Origin: Variovorax sp. HW608
Lineage (GTDB): Bacteria; Pseudomonadota; Gammaproteobacteria; Burkholderiales; Burkholderiaceae_C
DNA length: 64,000 bases
Assembly (NCBI RefSeq): GCF_900090195.1
Contig: NZ_LT607803.1
Span: 6,102,229 to 6,166,228 of the forward strand
Direction of reading: 5' to 3'
Below the pieces are notes generated by a model. The model had not been told where the DNA came from, did not search any database, and saw only the letters and a program-made list of their open reading frames with translations. Positions 12,547-20,972 of the stretch are shown piece after piece. The position numbers and the translations under genes are program-made. How positions within the stretch are numbered: the first letter of the stretch is position 1; each line of letters starts with the position of its first letter.

Positions 12547-13887
12547 CTAGGGCTGGTTGACCAGCACGTTGACCGTGGCAGTCACACCACCTGTGGTCAC
12601 ATCGTTGGCCGCCGTGTCCGGAAGCAATTCGAGGCGCGCCTCGAACGGTTCCGCGTATTCGGTGTACCCCGCGGTCGCCGAACTGCCGCTGCTGAGGTAA
12701 TTGGCCTTGTACCAACCCTGGTCCTGTGTCTGCGATCGCGCCAGATAGCAGTTCGAGTTGTTCTGCGTGGCCGTGCTGACCCCGGAGCAGCCGGAGTTCT
12801 GAACCCAGTAGCGGCTTCCCGACTCGCCTTGGCGTCGATAGACGATGCCGACCCCCTGGGCCGCATTCGCCACTGCGTCGGACTTCAGGTACCGGTAGTT
12901 GGTGGCGACCAGATTGCCCCGCTGCTGCGGCTCGAATCCGATGCGCAGACTGCTCACCGGAGAATTGGCGGAAGTGCACTCGTACGTGACCGTGAACCCC
13001 GACCAGGGCGCACTGCCGGCGGCCACGGTCGCCTTCGCGTGGGAGCCCAGGTCGACCGTGCGAGGCACGCTCGACACGCCGCAGGCGGCGCTGGGCGTCG
13101 GCTGGTAATTGCCGAACTTGATATAGCCGTAGGTGGAATCGGTGCTGCCGCCACCGTAGTCGGTGTGGGCGATGCCGATTCGGCCGATGTAGCCGTCGCT
13201 GACCACGGCGAACTTGTTGTCGTCGTAAGGGGAGCGGACCATGACCAGCCGCACGCTCGGAAAGTGCTTGGCCATCACGACATAGGGATAGGTGAGCTTG
13301 TCGGCGCGGGTGGACGACTCGTAGCCGCCGGAGGTCGGAAAGACGACCGCCGTGTTGCTCGCCGCGCCGGAGTCATTGAAGACCAACTCACGCTGCGAAC
13401 CGTCGGCCATCACCCCATACAGCTTCCACCCCACCGTCGTGTACATGGTCGAATTCGACGGATAGACGTACTGCACGTAGTAGTAGCGGGTTCCGCCGAC
13501 ATCGAACCCCCCGAACTGATAGGTATCGTCCAGGCGCAAGGCGGCCGACACCTTCGAGGCGCTGGCCGTGTCGGTGCATTTCGCGACGACCGCATTGGCG
13601 TTCCCGCCCAACAGATAGGTCATGGGGTAGGTCTGATCGAACAGCACCGTCCCCACCGGCATGAACTTCTGCGGATAGACAGTGATGCTCGACGGTCCGA
13701 TCGGCTGGCCCTGCGCGAAAGACCACAGGCCGTCGCCGGACCCTGTCCCGGTCTCGACGCAAATCGCTCGCGCGCCGGCGCTTCCCAGGGCGCATGCGAT
13801 CGCGACAAAGAGGAAGCCGAGGCCCCGGGTAAACGAATATCCGCGGCGCCCTCGCGCAGCCGCTGCCGACATACCGGCCAATTCCAT
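12547..13887 (-). CDS. Fimbrial tip adhesin (two-domain)
   Basis: First gene of the fimbrial operon and more than twice the length of the pilin, as expected for a tip adhesin. The protein (about 446 residues) has a signal peptide (LGFLFVAIACALGSAGARA) and an N-terminal receptor-binding half rich in Tyr, Thr and Ser. The pilin-like C-terminal half begins around CGVSSVPRTVDLGSHAKAT and ends GVTATVNVLVNQP, the alternating pattern needed for chaperone and usher contact. Possible starts are ATG at 13896, 13887 or 13872; 13887 is chosen because AAGGG lies 9 bases upstream. The ligand cannot be predicted. A 179-base gap separates it from the pilin gene. Confidence 0.83.
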   Translation of the reverse strand: MELAGMSAAAARGRRGYSFTRGLGFLFVAIACALGSAGARAICVETGTGSGDGLWSFAQGQPIGPSSITVYPQKFMPVGTVLFDQTYPMTYLLGGNANAVVAKCTDTASASKVSAALRLDDTYQFGGFDVGGTRYYYVQYVYPSNSTMYTTVGWKLYGVMADGSQRELVFNDSGAASNTAVVFPTSGGYESSTRADKLTYPYVVMAKHFPSVRLVMVRSPYDDNKFAVVSDGYIGRIGIAHTDYGGGSTDSTYGYIKFGNYQPTPSAACGVSSVPRTVDLGSHAKATVAAGSAPWSGFTVTYECTSANSPVSSLRIGFEPQQRGNLVATNYRYLKSDAVANAAQGVGIVYRRQGESGSRYWVQNSGCSGVSTATQNNSNCYLARSQTQDQGWYKANYLSSGSSATAGYTEYAEPFEARLELLPDTAANDVTTGGVTATVNVLVNQP

Positions 13888-14124
13888 CCAAACCATCCCT
13901 TGATATCTCTCTATTCACGACCGCGCGCGTCAGCGTCGCGCTTCGGGTCAGCCCCGGCTGAAATACGCTCTCCACGTGCTTGTCGACGCACTGCACTCGC
14001 AGTGAATTCGAATGCTGTCGATCGTAGGAATCCGGGGTCGATGCGTCTGCGAGAATCGTCTGAAAAATGCCTTTGCCGCACCTTTGGCACTCAAGGCTCA
14101 CGCAACCACTCCTCGAAGGACCTC

Positions 14125-14817
14125 ATGAGCTCTCTCAACTTCATCGGCGGCGAAAAGGGCGGTGTCGGCAAATCGGTGACGGCGCGGCTGCTGGCGCAGT
14201 ACTTCATCGATCACAGCCGGCCTTTCGTGGGCTTCGACACCGATCGCTCGCACAGCTCCTTCACCCGCTTCTATGAAGGCTTTGCCTCGCCGGTGGTGGT
14301 GGACAGCTTCGAGGGGCTCGACACCGTGGTGAACGGCTTCGAGGACAAGCCGCAGCAGAACGTGATCGTCGACCTCGCCGCGCAGACGCTCGCGCCGCTC
14401 GCGCGCTGGATCAAGGAATCGGACCTCTTCGACGTCTTCGCCGAACTCGGCGTGGCGGTGAACTTCTGGCACGTGCTCGACGACGGCAAGGATTCCACCG
14501 ACCTGCTCGGCATCCTGACCGACACCTTCGGCAACCGGCCGAACTACGTCGTGGTGCAGAACTACGGCCGCGGCAGCGACTTCGGCCTGCTGCTGGGATC
14601 GCAATCGCTGGCCAAGGCGACCGCGCACGGCGCGCGCGTGATCACGCTGCCGCGCCTGCACGACGCCAGCATGCGCAAGATCGACGCGCGCAACACCAGT
14701 TTCTGGAAGGCGGTCAACGACCGCGAAAGCCCGCACGCGCTGGGCCTGCTGGAACGCCAGCGCGTAAAAACCTGGCTGGCCACGGCCTACGGGGCGTTCG
14801 ACACGCTGCCGCTTTAA
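14125..14817 (+). CDS. Orphan ParA/MinD-type P-loop ATPase
   Basis: The 230-residue protein carries the deviant Walker A box KGGVGKS at residues 11-17 and an FDTDRSH segment near residue 40, as in ParA-type ATPases that position DNA or protein complexes. The middle reads NVIVDLAAQTLAPLARW, the usual Walker B area. There is no ParB-like partner, and neither neighbour is a replication or conjugation gene. The ATG is preceded by GAAGGA. It resembles stand-alone mobilisation- or partition-type ATPases; a role in chromosome partition is unlikely without parB. It sits between the fimbrial operon and the porin remnant. Confidence 0.82.
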   Translation: MSSLNFIGGEKGGVGKSVTARLLAQYFIDHSRPFVGFDTDRSHSSFTRFYEGFASPVVVDSFEGLDTVVNGFEDKPQQNVIVDLAAQTLAPLARWIKESDLFDVFAELGVAVNFWHVLDDGKDSTDLLGILTDTFGNRPNYVVVQNYGRGSDFGLLLGSQSLAKATAHGARVITLPRLHDASMRKIDARNTSFWKAVNDRESPHALGLLERQRVKTWLATAYGAFDTLPL

Positions 14818-14932
14818 AGCCTGTCGCAATCTCACAACGCGACGCCGAATTCGCGGTGTCAATTCCGCAGGATTGTGGATCGATCTCGCAGGATCGATTC
14901 AGCGACCCGCAATTTGCTCTGATGGAATAACA

Positions 14933-14981
14933 CCAACTTCCCAAAAGGAGGTTGGCCGGGCCCGGCAAAAAACCGGTGCCC
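14933..14981 (+). promoter_or_regulatory. Tandem hairpins in the porin leader
   Basis: Two hairpins lie just before the truncated porin gene. The first pairs 14933-14941 with 14947-14955 (9 pairs, one G-U, loop CAAAA). The second pairs 14958-14965 with 14973-14981 (8 pairs with one bulge, A-rich loop). They fall in the probable 5' untranslated region, followed by a GGAG site at about 14995. Such leaders can stabilise the abundant porin mRNA. Here the leader looks intact although the gene is not. Confidence 0.5.
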
Positions 14982-15007
14982 TATGTTTAACCTTGGAGCA
15001 ATTTGCA

Positions 15008-15223
15008 ATGAAAAAAACTCTGGTCGCCCTGGCTGCCCTCGCCGCCGTCAGCACCGCCTCGGCTCAATCGTCTGTCACACTTTTCGGCGTTCTGGATGCC
15101 TCGATCAGCGGCTATTCCACCAAGGCGGAAGACAAGCGCTACCCCACCCTGACGAACCGCGACTTTTTGAGTTGCGTGATAAGTCTGGAGCGGATCGGCC
15201 TATCGAGAGTAGCCGGTCGTTAA
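15008..15223 (+). pseudogene. Truncated Gram-negative porin (Omp32 type), 5' remnant
   Basis: The frame opens with MKKTLVALAALAAVSTASA, then QSSVTLFGVLDASISGYST, a near-perfect start of a Burkholderiales trimeric porin (signal peptide plus first beta strand). After about residue 45-52 the sequence no longer looks like a porin and stops at codon 72, whereas the family is about 330-380 residues. No later porin strands or the typical C-terminal phenylalanine are found before dsbB. The break coincides with the entry into a stretch of different base composition, so a deletion or insertion has removed the rest. Confidence 0.85.
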
Positions 15224-15529
15224 AAGAAGGGCCGGTCGGCGGCCCACATTCCCCGGAGCAAGACGAATCGACGCTCATCCGGGCGACTTTCGGACTCGTC
15301 TGATTCCAAGGTCTAGGCCACGCTTCTATTCTTCGGTCGCTTGACGCTTTCTCCCGGAAGGCGCCACGTCGTGGGGGCCGGCGCGTCTGCGAGTTACGGC
15401 GGGTCCGTCAACGTGCTGCTACGGCAGCAGCCCTAGAGGCAAGACGCGTCCTTCGCCTCTACCTTTATTCAACTCTTTTCGGGAAACCCGCATCGGAGCA
15501 ATGAATGCTCCGACGGCTTTGTTTTTGCT
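15224..15529. other. Gene-free stretch at the edge of a foreign segment
   Basis: No convincing gene. It holds a short hairpin (GGGCCG..CGGCCC near 15227-15245), A/T-richer text than its surroundings, and a terminator-like hairpin at 15493-15513. A short frame ending in YGGSVNVLLRQQP (stop at about 15435) could be the tail of a lost gene. Confidence 0.4.
15493..15526 (+). terminator. Rho-independent terminator-like hairpin
   Basis: TCGGAGCA (15493-15500) pairs exactly with TGCTCCGA (15506-15513) around the loop ATGAA, followed by a T-rich tail (GGCTTTGTTTTTG). It lies only a few bases before the SGNH lipoprotein start, so it may end a transcript from the left; that would be the porin in an earlier arrangement or a lost phage gene. 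Confidence 0.65.
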
Positions 15530-16186
15530 ATGAAATCTCTTCTTAACTGCGCCGCGGTCTTGATGCTCGCAGCGTGCGGCGGCGGCAGCGAGGCTGGCAA
15601 TTCGTCTTTTGGGTCCTTTGACCAAAAGAACGTTGGCAGTGCGTTTTCAAAGGATCCCGCTCCGGATATTCAATGCAGCGTTGTGCTCTATGGTGACAGC
15701 ATCATGCGGGGCGAGCCGTTGGTTCAGGAGGGTCCTCAGCGCCGCATACAGCGTGCACGACCCTCATGGAACGTCGAATTGCGCGCCGTGGCAGGGCAAA
15801 CGGGCTATGAGGGCGCGCAATTGGCAATGAGTGACCCACGTCCCACGCCGGCCGTCGTAGTACTGCAATGGGGCGTCAATGACGCAACCCACCGCATCAG
15901 GGACTTTTCCCTCATGCGCGCGCTGATCGACAAGGTTCGCGAAGAGGGCAGTAGGCCGCTCCTGACAGGTCCGTCGCCCACTACCAACGACATTCCCAGT
16001 TGGCTGACCGTCAACACCATGCTCTATGCCGTGGCACAGGATAGTGGAACGCCCTGGGCGAATTGGGGCGCGGAACCGCTCCCGACACTGGATGGAATCC
16101 ATCCTACTCAAGCCAGCTCTGACAAACTTGTTGATAAGCTGATCGACGTGCTGGATGCGGAGTGCGGAGCGATCTCGCGCTCATGA
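15530..16186 (+). CDS. SGNH/GDSL-family hydrolase lipoprotein
   Basis: A probable secreted esterase or acyl hydrolase anchored by lipid. The 218-residue protein begins with a lipoprotein signal (MLAAC, cysteine 16). It has the SGNH blocks in order: GDS at residues 55-57 (catalytic serine 57), glycine in AVAGQTGYEG (block II), WGVND at 114-118 (block III asparagine) and DGIHP at 188-192 (block V Asp and His). The substrate is unknown. Codon use is less GC-biased than in its neighbours and a terminator-like hairpin ends just upstream. No good ribosome-binding site is visible before the ATG. Lipoproteins of this type occur in phages and genomic islands of Burkholderiales, which fits the disrupted porin beside it. 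Confidence 0.83.
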   Translation: MKSLLNCAAVLMLAACGGGSEAGNSSFGSFDQKNVGSAFSKDPAPDIQCSVVLYGDSIMRGEPLVQEGPQRRIQRARPSWNVELRAVAGQTGYEGAQLAMSDPRPTPAVVVLQWGVNDATHRIRDFSLMRALIDKVREEGSRPLLTGPSPTTNDIPSWLTVNTMLYAVAQDSGTPWANWGAEPLPTLDGIHPTQASSDKLVDKLIDVLDAECGAISRS

Positions 16187-16412
16187 CTCCAGGAGTGTGC
16201 GAAGCAGCCGAAGTGGCGCGCATTCGGCGCGCGGCGTGCACGTAATTCAGACCGAGCGCATCTTCCCATCGGATCAGCCTACTTACGTTGTTTTGACGAT
16301 TTTCGCAGCCTGACTCCTAGCAGGCGCCCGTCGCCAAGGGCCGATCTTGGCCCTTACGTGCGCGGCGAAATCGAAAACTCTTGTCTTGAGATCGAAAACC
16401 GGAGCGCCGCGA

Positions 16413-16913
16413 TCAGCGGTTTCCGCGACGGAACATCAGGACCAGCAGCAGCACCGCGAAGACGCTGAACGCGATGAACGACCAGTTGGCGATCGACAGG
16501 CCGAGGAAGGTCCAGTCGATCTTGGTGCAGTCCCCCGCACCGCGGAAGATCATCGGGACTGCGCGCTGGAGCGGGAACATCTCGATCATTCCGTAGATGT
16601 CGCGCCCGCAGGACACGACTTCCGGCGGATGCCACTGCAGCCAGCTCTGGCGCGCGGCCGTATAGGCGCCGCCGACGGCCATGATGAGCCCGAGCAGCGC
16701 GCCGGTCACCTGCAGAGCCCGGCGGCGGCTCGCGGCCGCCAGCCCGGCGAACAGGGCGACGAGCACCAGCGCATAGCGCTGCACGATGCACATCGGGCAA
16801 GGCTCGAGCCCCACCACGTGCTGCAGGTACATGCCGAACGCCAGCATGGCGATGCATGCGGCACAGATCAAAGCGAGAGCGCGCCGCGGCGCGCCGAAAT
16901 ACCAATCGATCAA
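16413..16913 (-). CDS. dsbB: Disulfide bond formation protein DsbB
   Basis: An inner membrane quinone reductase that reoxidises DsbA. The 166-residue protein has four membrane helices, a first redox pair in CPMC (Cys39, Cys42) and a second pair Cys102 and Cys129 (VVSCGRD, then GAGDCT), with the conserved QRYAL after the first pair. The start is a TTG whose last two bases overlap the cysA stop (TTGA), so it is probably translated by coupling with the sulfate-uptake operon. That position is unusual and may link periplasmic disulfide formation to sulfur supply. The 226 bases downstream hold one weak hairpin (AAGGGCC..GGCCCTT) and no gene. Confidence 0.93.
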   Translation of the reverse strand: MIDWYFGAPRRALALICAACIAMLAFGMYLQHVVGLEPCPMCIVQRYALVLVALFAGLAAASRRRALQVTGALLGLIMAVGGAYTAARQSWLQWHPPEVVSCGRDIYGMIEMFPLQRAVPMIFRGAGDCTKIDWTFLGLSIANWSFIAFSVFAVLLLVLMFRRGNR

Positions 16914-18004
16914 GGTGATACCCAGTCCTCTACGAACACCCGGGCCTTGCGCGGCTTGGCGACGACCGTGTCGCCTTCGCGAAGTCCCAGTTCCCGGAAC
17001 TGTTGCGCAGGGAGTTGCGCCTCGATGATGGTTCCGGAGCCCGGATTATCAGGATTCGATTCGACCGGTTCGAGTTCCAGCCGCGCGATCGGTCCGACCA
17101 CGATCGCCCGCGTCAAGGTCGAGACGATGCCCGAGGCGCCCTGCTTGTACGGCACCACATCGAGGTCGTGCGGGCGTACATAGGCCAGCGCCTTGCCGTC
17201 GCGCAGGTCGCGGTGCTCGGGCGAATCGATGCGAAAGCCCTCGACATGCACCTCGCCCTCGTGGGCGCGGCCATGGAACAGGTTCACATCGCCGAGGAAG
17301 CCGTAGACGAACGGACTCGCGGGGTGGTCCCACACGTCCTGCGGCGAACCCGTCTGCTCCACCTTGCCGCTGTTCATCAGCACCACGCGGTCGGCGACTT
17401 CGAGCGCCTCCTCCTGATCGTGCGTGACGAAGATGCTGGTGACGTGGAGTTCGTCATGCAGGCGCCGCAGCCAGCGGCGCAGCTCCTTGCGCACCTTGGC
17501 GTCGAGCGCGCCGAAGGGCTCGTCGAGCAGCAGCACCTTGGGCTCCACCGCGAGCGCACGGGCGAGCGCGATGCGCTGGCGCTGGCCGCCCGAAAGCTGC
17601 GAGGGATAGCGGTCCGCGAGCCAGTCGAGCTGCACCAGCTTCAGCAGATCGGTCACCTTGGCCTTGATCTGCGCCTCGCTGGGTCGGAGGCTGCGCGGCT
17701 TGACGCGCAGGCCGAAAGCCACGTTCTCGAATACGCTCATGTGCCGGAACAGCGCATAGTGCTGGAACACGAAGCCGACCTGGCGCTCGCGCACATGCAC
17801 GTCCGTGGTGTCCTCGCCCGAGAACAGGATGCTGCCGGCGTCCGCCGTTTCGAGCCCGGCGATGATGCGCAGCAGCGTGGTCTTGCCGCAGCCCGAGGGG
17901 CCGAGCAGCGCGATCAGTTCGCCCGATGACACATCGAGGCTCACGTCGCGCAAGGCATGGAAGTCGCCGAAGCGCTTGCTGACGTTGCGGATCTCGATGC
18001 TCAT
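16910..18004 (-). CDS. cysA: Sulfate/thiosulfate ABC transporter ATPase CysA
   Basis: Drives sulfate and thiosulfate import through CysT and CysW. The 364-residue protein has Walker A GPSGCGKT (35-42), a Q loop in FVFQHYALF, the signature LSGGQRQR, Walker [12 protein letters not shown] and the switch histidine in [10 protein letters not shown]-terminal TOBE-like regulatory domain follows from about residue 235. The ATG at 18004 gives the standard N-terminus [12 protein letters not shown]; longer frames run into a repeat. It is separated from cysW by repeat copy B and overlaps the dsbB start. Confidence 0.95.
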   Translation of the reverse strand: MSIEIRNVSKRFGDFHALRDVSLDVSSGELIALLGPSGCGKTTLLRIIAGLETADAGSILFSGEDTTDVHVRERQVGFVFQHYALFRHMSVFENVAFGLRVKPRSLRPSEAQIKAKVTDLLKLVQLDWLADRYPSQLSGGQRQRIALARALAVEPKVLLLDEPFGALDAKVRKELRRWLRRLHDELHVTSIFVTHDQEEALEVADRVVLMNSGKVEQTGSPQDVWDHPASPFVYGFLGDVNLFHGRAHEGEVHVEGFRIDSPEHRDLRDGKALAYVRPHDLDVVPYKQGASGIVSTLTRAIVVGPIARLELEPVESNPDNPGSGTIIEAQLPAQQFRELGLREGDTVVAKPRKARVFVEDWVSP

Positions 18005-18009
18005 GGTTT

Positions 18010-18087
18010 CACCGCCGGGCCGCCCCAAGGCGAAACGCGCCCCCTCGGGGGGCAACGAAGACACGAAGTGCAAAGTTTGGGGGTCAT
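18010..18087 (+). repeat. GC-rich palindromic intergenic repeat, copy B
   Basis: Fills most of the gap between cysW and cysA. It holds the shared 21-base word at 18012-18032, the second module GCCCCCTCGGGGGGCAACGA at 18039-18058, and a right end (ACACGAAGTGC..GGGGGTCA) that matches, in reverse, the left end of the copy at 57751. The CCCCC..GGGGG core can fold into a hairpin within the cys transcript and may tune the ratio of the genes on either side. Confidence 0.82.
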
Positions 18088-18098
18088 GATTCTCTCTT

Positions 18099-18992
18099 TC
18101 AGGTCGCTGCCGGCGTCGGGCGCTCAGGGGGCAGGTCGGCAATCGCCTTCATCTCGCGTTCGTGGCGCCATTCGACGAAGGACTTGATCACCAGCGTGAC
18201 CAGCGCCAGGATGGCCAGCAGCGAGGCCACCGCGAAGGCAGCGACGGACTGGTATTCGTTGTAGAGCACTTCGACGTGCAGCGGCATGGTGTTGGTCTGG
18301 CCGCGGATGTGGCCCGACACCACCGACACCGCGCCGAACTCGCCCATCGACCGCGCATTGCAGAGAATGACGCCGTAGATCAGGCCCCACTTGATGTTGG
18401 GCAAGGTCACGCGCCAGAAGGTCTGCCAGCCGGTCGCGCCGAGCACGATCGCAGCCTGCTCTTCGTCGGTGCCCTGCGCCTGCATCAGCGGGATCAGCTC
18501 GCGCGCGATGAACGGGAAGGTCACGAACACCGTCGCGAGCACGATGCCCGGCACCGCGAAGATGATCTTGATGTCGTGCTCGGAAAGCCAGGGCCCGAAC
18601 CAGCCCTGCGCGCCGAACACCAGCACGTAGATCAGGCCGGCGACCACCGGCGAGACCGCGAACGGCAGGTCGACCAGCGTGGTCAGCAATGCCTTGCCAC
18701 GGAACTCGAACTTGGCGATCGCCCATGCGGCGCAGATGCCGAAGACGAGGTTCAGCGGCACCGCGATCGCGGCGGTCAGCAGGGTCAGGCGGATCGCGCT
18801 CCAGGCATCGGGCTCCTGGAGCGCCTCGAGGTAGGCGCCGAAACCCTTGCGCAGCGCCTCGGTCGCGACTGCGGCGAGCGGCAGGAACAGGAACAGCAGC
18901 ATGAAGAGCAGCGCGACCGCGGTCAGCGTCCAGCGCACCCAGGCCGATTCGGTCGTGCCGGCCTGCGCGCGGCGCACGGTCTTCGCGCTCAT
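18099..18992 (-). CDS. cysW: Sulfate/thiosulfate ABC transporter permease CysW
   Basis: One of two inner membrane permeases of the sulfate importer. The 297-residue protein has six predicted helices and the EAA loop ([22 protein letters not shown]) that docks on CysA; the ending [13 protein letters not shown] is cytoplasmic. The ATG at 18992 overlaps the cysT stop as ATGA. An alternative upstream start would add ten residues inside cysT and is less likely. Confidence 0.94.
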   Translation of the reverse strand: MSAKTVRRAQAGTTESAWVRWTLTAVALLFMLLFLFLPLAAVATEALRKGFGAYLEALQEPDAWSAIRLTLLTAAIAVPLNLVFGICAAWAIAKFEFRGKALLTTLVDLPFAVSPVVAGLIYVLVFGAQGWFGPWLSEHDIKIIFAVPGIVLATVFVTFPFIARELIPLMQAQGTDEEQAAIVLGATGWQTFWRVTLPNIKWGLIYGVILCNARSMGEFGAVSVVSGHIRGQTNTMPLHVEVLYNEYQSVAAFAVASLLAILALVTLVIKSFVEWRHEREMKAIADLPPERPTPAAT

Positions 18993-19882
18993 GCCGGCGC
19001 TCCCGAGCGGCGGCGCTGCCATGCCTGCAGCGCATTGATGACCAGCAGCATCACGAACGAGATCACCAGCATCACCAGCGCCACCGCCGTCGCACCGGCG
19101 AAGTCGTACTGCTCGAGCTTGCCGATGATGATGAGCGGCGTGATCTCGGAAATCATCGGCATGTTGCCGGCGATGAAGATCACCGAGCCGTATTCGCCGA
19201 TCGCGCGGGCGAAAGCCATCGCGAAGCCGGTGAGCAGCGCCGGCATGATCGACGGCAGGATCACTTTCGTGAAGGTCTGCAGGCGCGTCGCGCCGAGGCT
19301 GGTGGCGGCTTCCTCGAGTTCCTTTTCGGTGTCCTCGAGCACCGGCTGCACCGTCCGCACGACGAAAGGCAGGCCGATGAAGATCAGCGCGATCACCACG
19401 CCGGCCGGCGTGAAGGCGAGCTTGATGCCCAGCGGCTCGAGGTACTGGCCGAGCCAGCCGTTGCCTGCCAGCAGCGCCGTGAGCGAGATGCCGGCCACCG
19501 CGGTGGGCAGCGCGAAAGGCAGATCGACCAGCGCGTCGACGATGCGCTTGCCCGGAAACTTGTAGCGCACCAGCACCCAGGCCACGAGCAGCCCGAACAC
19601 GAGGTTGACCAGCGCCGCGATGAACGAGGCGCCGAAGGTCAGCCGATAGGAGGCCATCACGCGCGGCGCCGTGACCGCCGCCCAGAACTGGTCCCAGGTC
19701 AAGGCGAAGGTCCTGAAGACCAGCGCCGAGAGCGGGATCAGCACGATCAGGCCGAGGTACAGCAGCGAATAGCCGAGCGTCAGGTGAAAGCCCGGCAGCA
19801 CGCGCCGCGACACGCCCGTGCCGCCTGCACGCGCGAGGGGCGCCGCCGAAGACGGCAGCGCCGAGGAAACTGCACCACTCAT
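18989..19882 (-). CDS. cysT: Sulfate/thiosulfate ABC transporter permease CysT (CysU)
   Basis: Partner permease to CysW. The 297-residue protein has a short Ala/Ser-rich N-terminus, six helices starting at [20 protein letters not shown], and the EAA docking loop ([15 protein letters not shown]). The ATG at 19882 gives the expected length; a longer open frame to 20284 only runs back into the sbp gene and repeat copy C. It follows sbp after an 82-base gap occupied by that repeat. Confidence 0.94.
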   Translation of the reverse strand: MSGAVSSALPSSAAPLARAGGTGVSRRVLPGFHLTLGYSLLYLGLIVLIPLSALVFRTFALTWDQFWAAVTAPRVMASYRLTFGASFIAALVNLVFGLLVAWVLVRYKFPGKRIVDALVDLPFALPTAVAGISLTALLAGNGWLGQYLEPLGIKLAFTPAGVVIALIFIGLPFVVRTVQPVLEDTEKELEEAATSLGATRLQTFTKVILPSIMPALLTGFAMAFARAIGEYGSVIFIAGNMPMISEITPLIIIGKLEQYDFAGATAVALVMLVISFVMLLVINALQAWQRRRSGAPA

Positions 19883-19883
19883 C

Positions 19884-19940
19884 GTGCCCCCACGCTCCGC
19901 ACTGTCGTGTCGTCGCTGCCCCCCGAGGGGGCGTTCGCTT
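19884..19940 (-). repeat. GC-rich palindromic intergenic repeat, copy C (partial)
   Basis: Read on the minus strand, 19911-19932 is the second repeat module (GCCCCCTCGGGGGGCAGC, then GACG) followed by the GCG..GTGGGGGCAC end seen in copies B and D. The first 21-base module is missing, so this is a half copy. It lies between sbp and cysT, where the hairpin could lower permease expression relative to the binding protein. Confidence 0.7.
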
Positions 19941-19964
19941 GCTCGAAGCGGTTCAGCGCGGCGC

Positions 19965-20972
19965 TCATCTATTGACGCCAGGCGTATAGATCTTGTCGAA
20001 CTGCCCGCCGTCGTTGAAGTGCACCTTCTGCGCTTCACCGAGGCTGCCGAACAGTTCCTGCACCGTGAAGAGTTGCAGCGGCTTGAAGGTCGCGGCGTTT
20101 CTCTTGAGCACGGCTTCCGAGCGCGGGCGCAGCGCATGCTTGGCTGCGATTTCCTGCGCCTCGTCGGAATAGAGGTAGTCGAGGTACGCCTTCGCGAGTT
20201 CGCCCGAACCGCGCTTGTTGACCGTGCGCTCGACGATGGCCACCGGGTTCTCGGCCAGGATGCTGATCGAGGGATAGACGGCATCGACCTTGCCCGCGCC
20301 GAACTCGCGATCGATCGAGACCACCTCGGATTCGAAGGTGATCAGCACGTCGCCGATATTGCGCTGCAGGAAGGCGGTGGTCGCATCGCGGCCGCCGCGC
20401 GCGAGCACCGGCACGTTCTTGAACAGCTTGCCGACGAACTCGGCCGCCTGGGCGTCGCTGCCGCCCTTCTTCTTCACGTAGCCCCATGCCGCGAGGTAGG
20501 CGTAGCGGCCGTTGCCGCCGGTCTTCGGGTTGACGATCACCACCTGCACGCCGGGCTTGATCAGGTCGTCCCAGTCCTTGATGCCCTTCGGGTTGCCGTT
20601 GCGGGTCAGGAACAGCATGGTCGAAGTGGTCGGCGCCGCGTTGTACGGGAAGCGCTTGGGCCAGTCCTTGGCCACCACGCCGGCATTGGCGAGGAAATCG
20701 ATGTCGGTGCTGGTGTTCATCGTGACCACGTCGGCGTCGAGGCCGTCGGCCACGGCACGCGCCTGCGCGCTGGAACCGGCATGCGACTGGTCGATCTTGA
20801 CGTCCTTGCCGGTGGTCTTCTTGTAGTGCGCCACGAAGGCGGCGTTGTAGTCCTTGTAGAACTCGCGCGCCACGTCGTAGGACACGTTGAGCAGGGTCGT
20901 CGGCTGCGCGGACGCGATGCCAGCCGCGGCCAGCGCGAACGCGCCGATGAGTGTCTTGATTCTTGAAGTCAT
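19965..20972 (-). CDS. sbp: Periplasmic sulfate-binding protein (Sbp/CysP family)
   Basis: Captures sulfate or thiosulfate in the periplasm and hands it to CysTWA. The 335-residue precursor has a Sec signal peptide (cut after ASA, about residue 22) and the family signatures LLNVSYD, IDQSHAGSSAQARAV, and GRYAYLAAWGYV before the second lobe; the C-terminus is FNDGGQFDKIY. It is first among the transporter genes, and its ATG overlaps the stop of the alpha/beta hydrolase gene. A paralogue with a Tat-type signal lies at 32728-33753. Confidence 0.95.
   Translation of the reverse strand: MTSRIKTLIGAFALAAAGIASAQPTTLLNVSYDVAREFYKDYNAAFVAHYKKTTGKDVKIDQSHAGSSAQARAVADGLDADVVTMNTSTDIDFLANAGVVAKDWPKRFPYNAAPTTSTMLFLTRNGNPKGIKDWDDLIKPGVQVVIVNPKTGGNGRYAYLAAWGYVKKKGGSDAQAAEFVGKLFKNVPVLARGGRDATTAFLQRNIGDVLITFESEVVSIDREFGAGKVDAVYPSISILAENPVAIVERTVNKRGSGELAKAYLDYLYSDEAQEIAAKHALRPRSEAVLKRNAATFKPLQLFTVQELFGSLGEAQKVHFNDGGQFDKIYTPGVNR

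Noticed and set aside
12535..14817. Reading the ParA-like gene as a 760-residue protein with a long N-terminus
   Set aside because: The first 530 codons are antisense to the adhesin; the family start and a binding site occur at 14125.
15224..15529. An integrase-type attachment site or tRNA fragment beside the truncated porin
   Set aside because: No tRNA-like end, no direct repeat flanking the segment and no recombinase gene could be found by eye.
16330..16360. Terminator after dsbB (AAGGGCC..GGCCCTT)
   Set aside because: The stem is only 7 pairs and no T-run follows on the minus-strand transcript, so support is weak.
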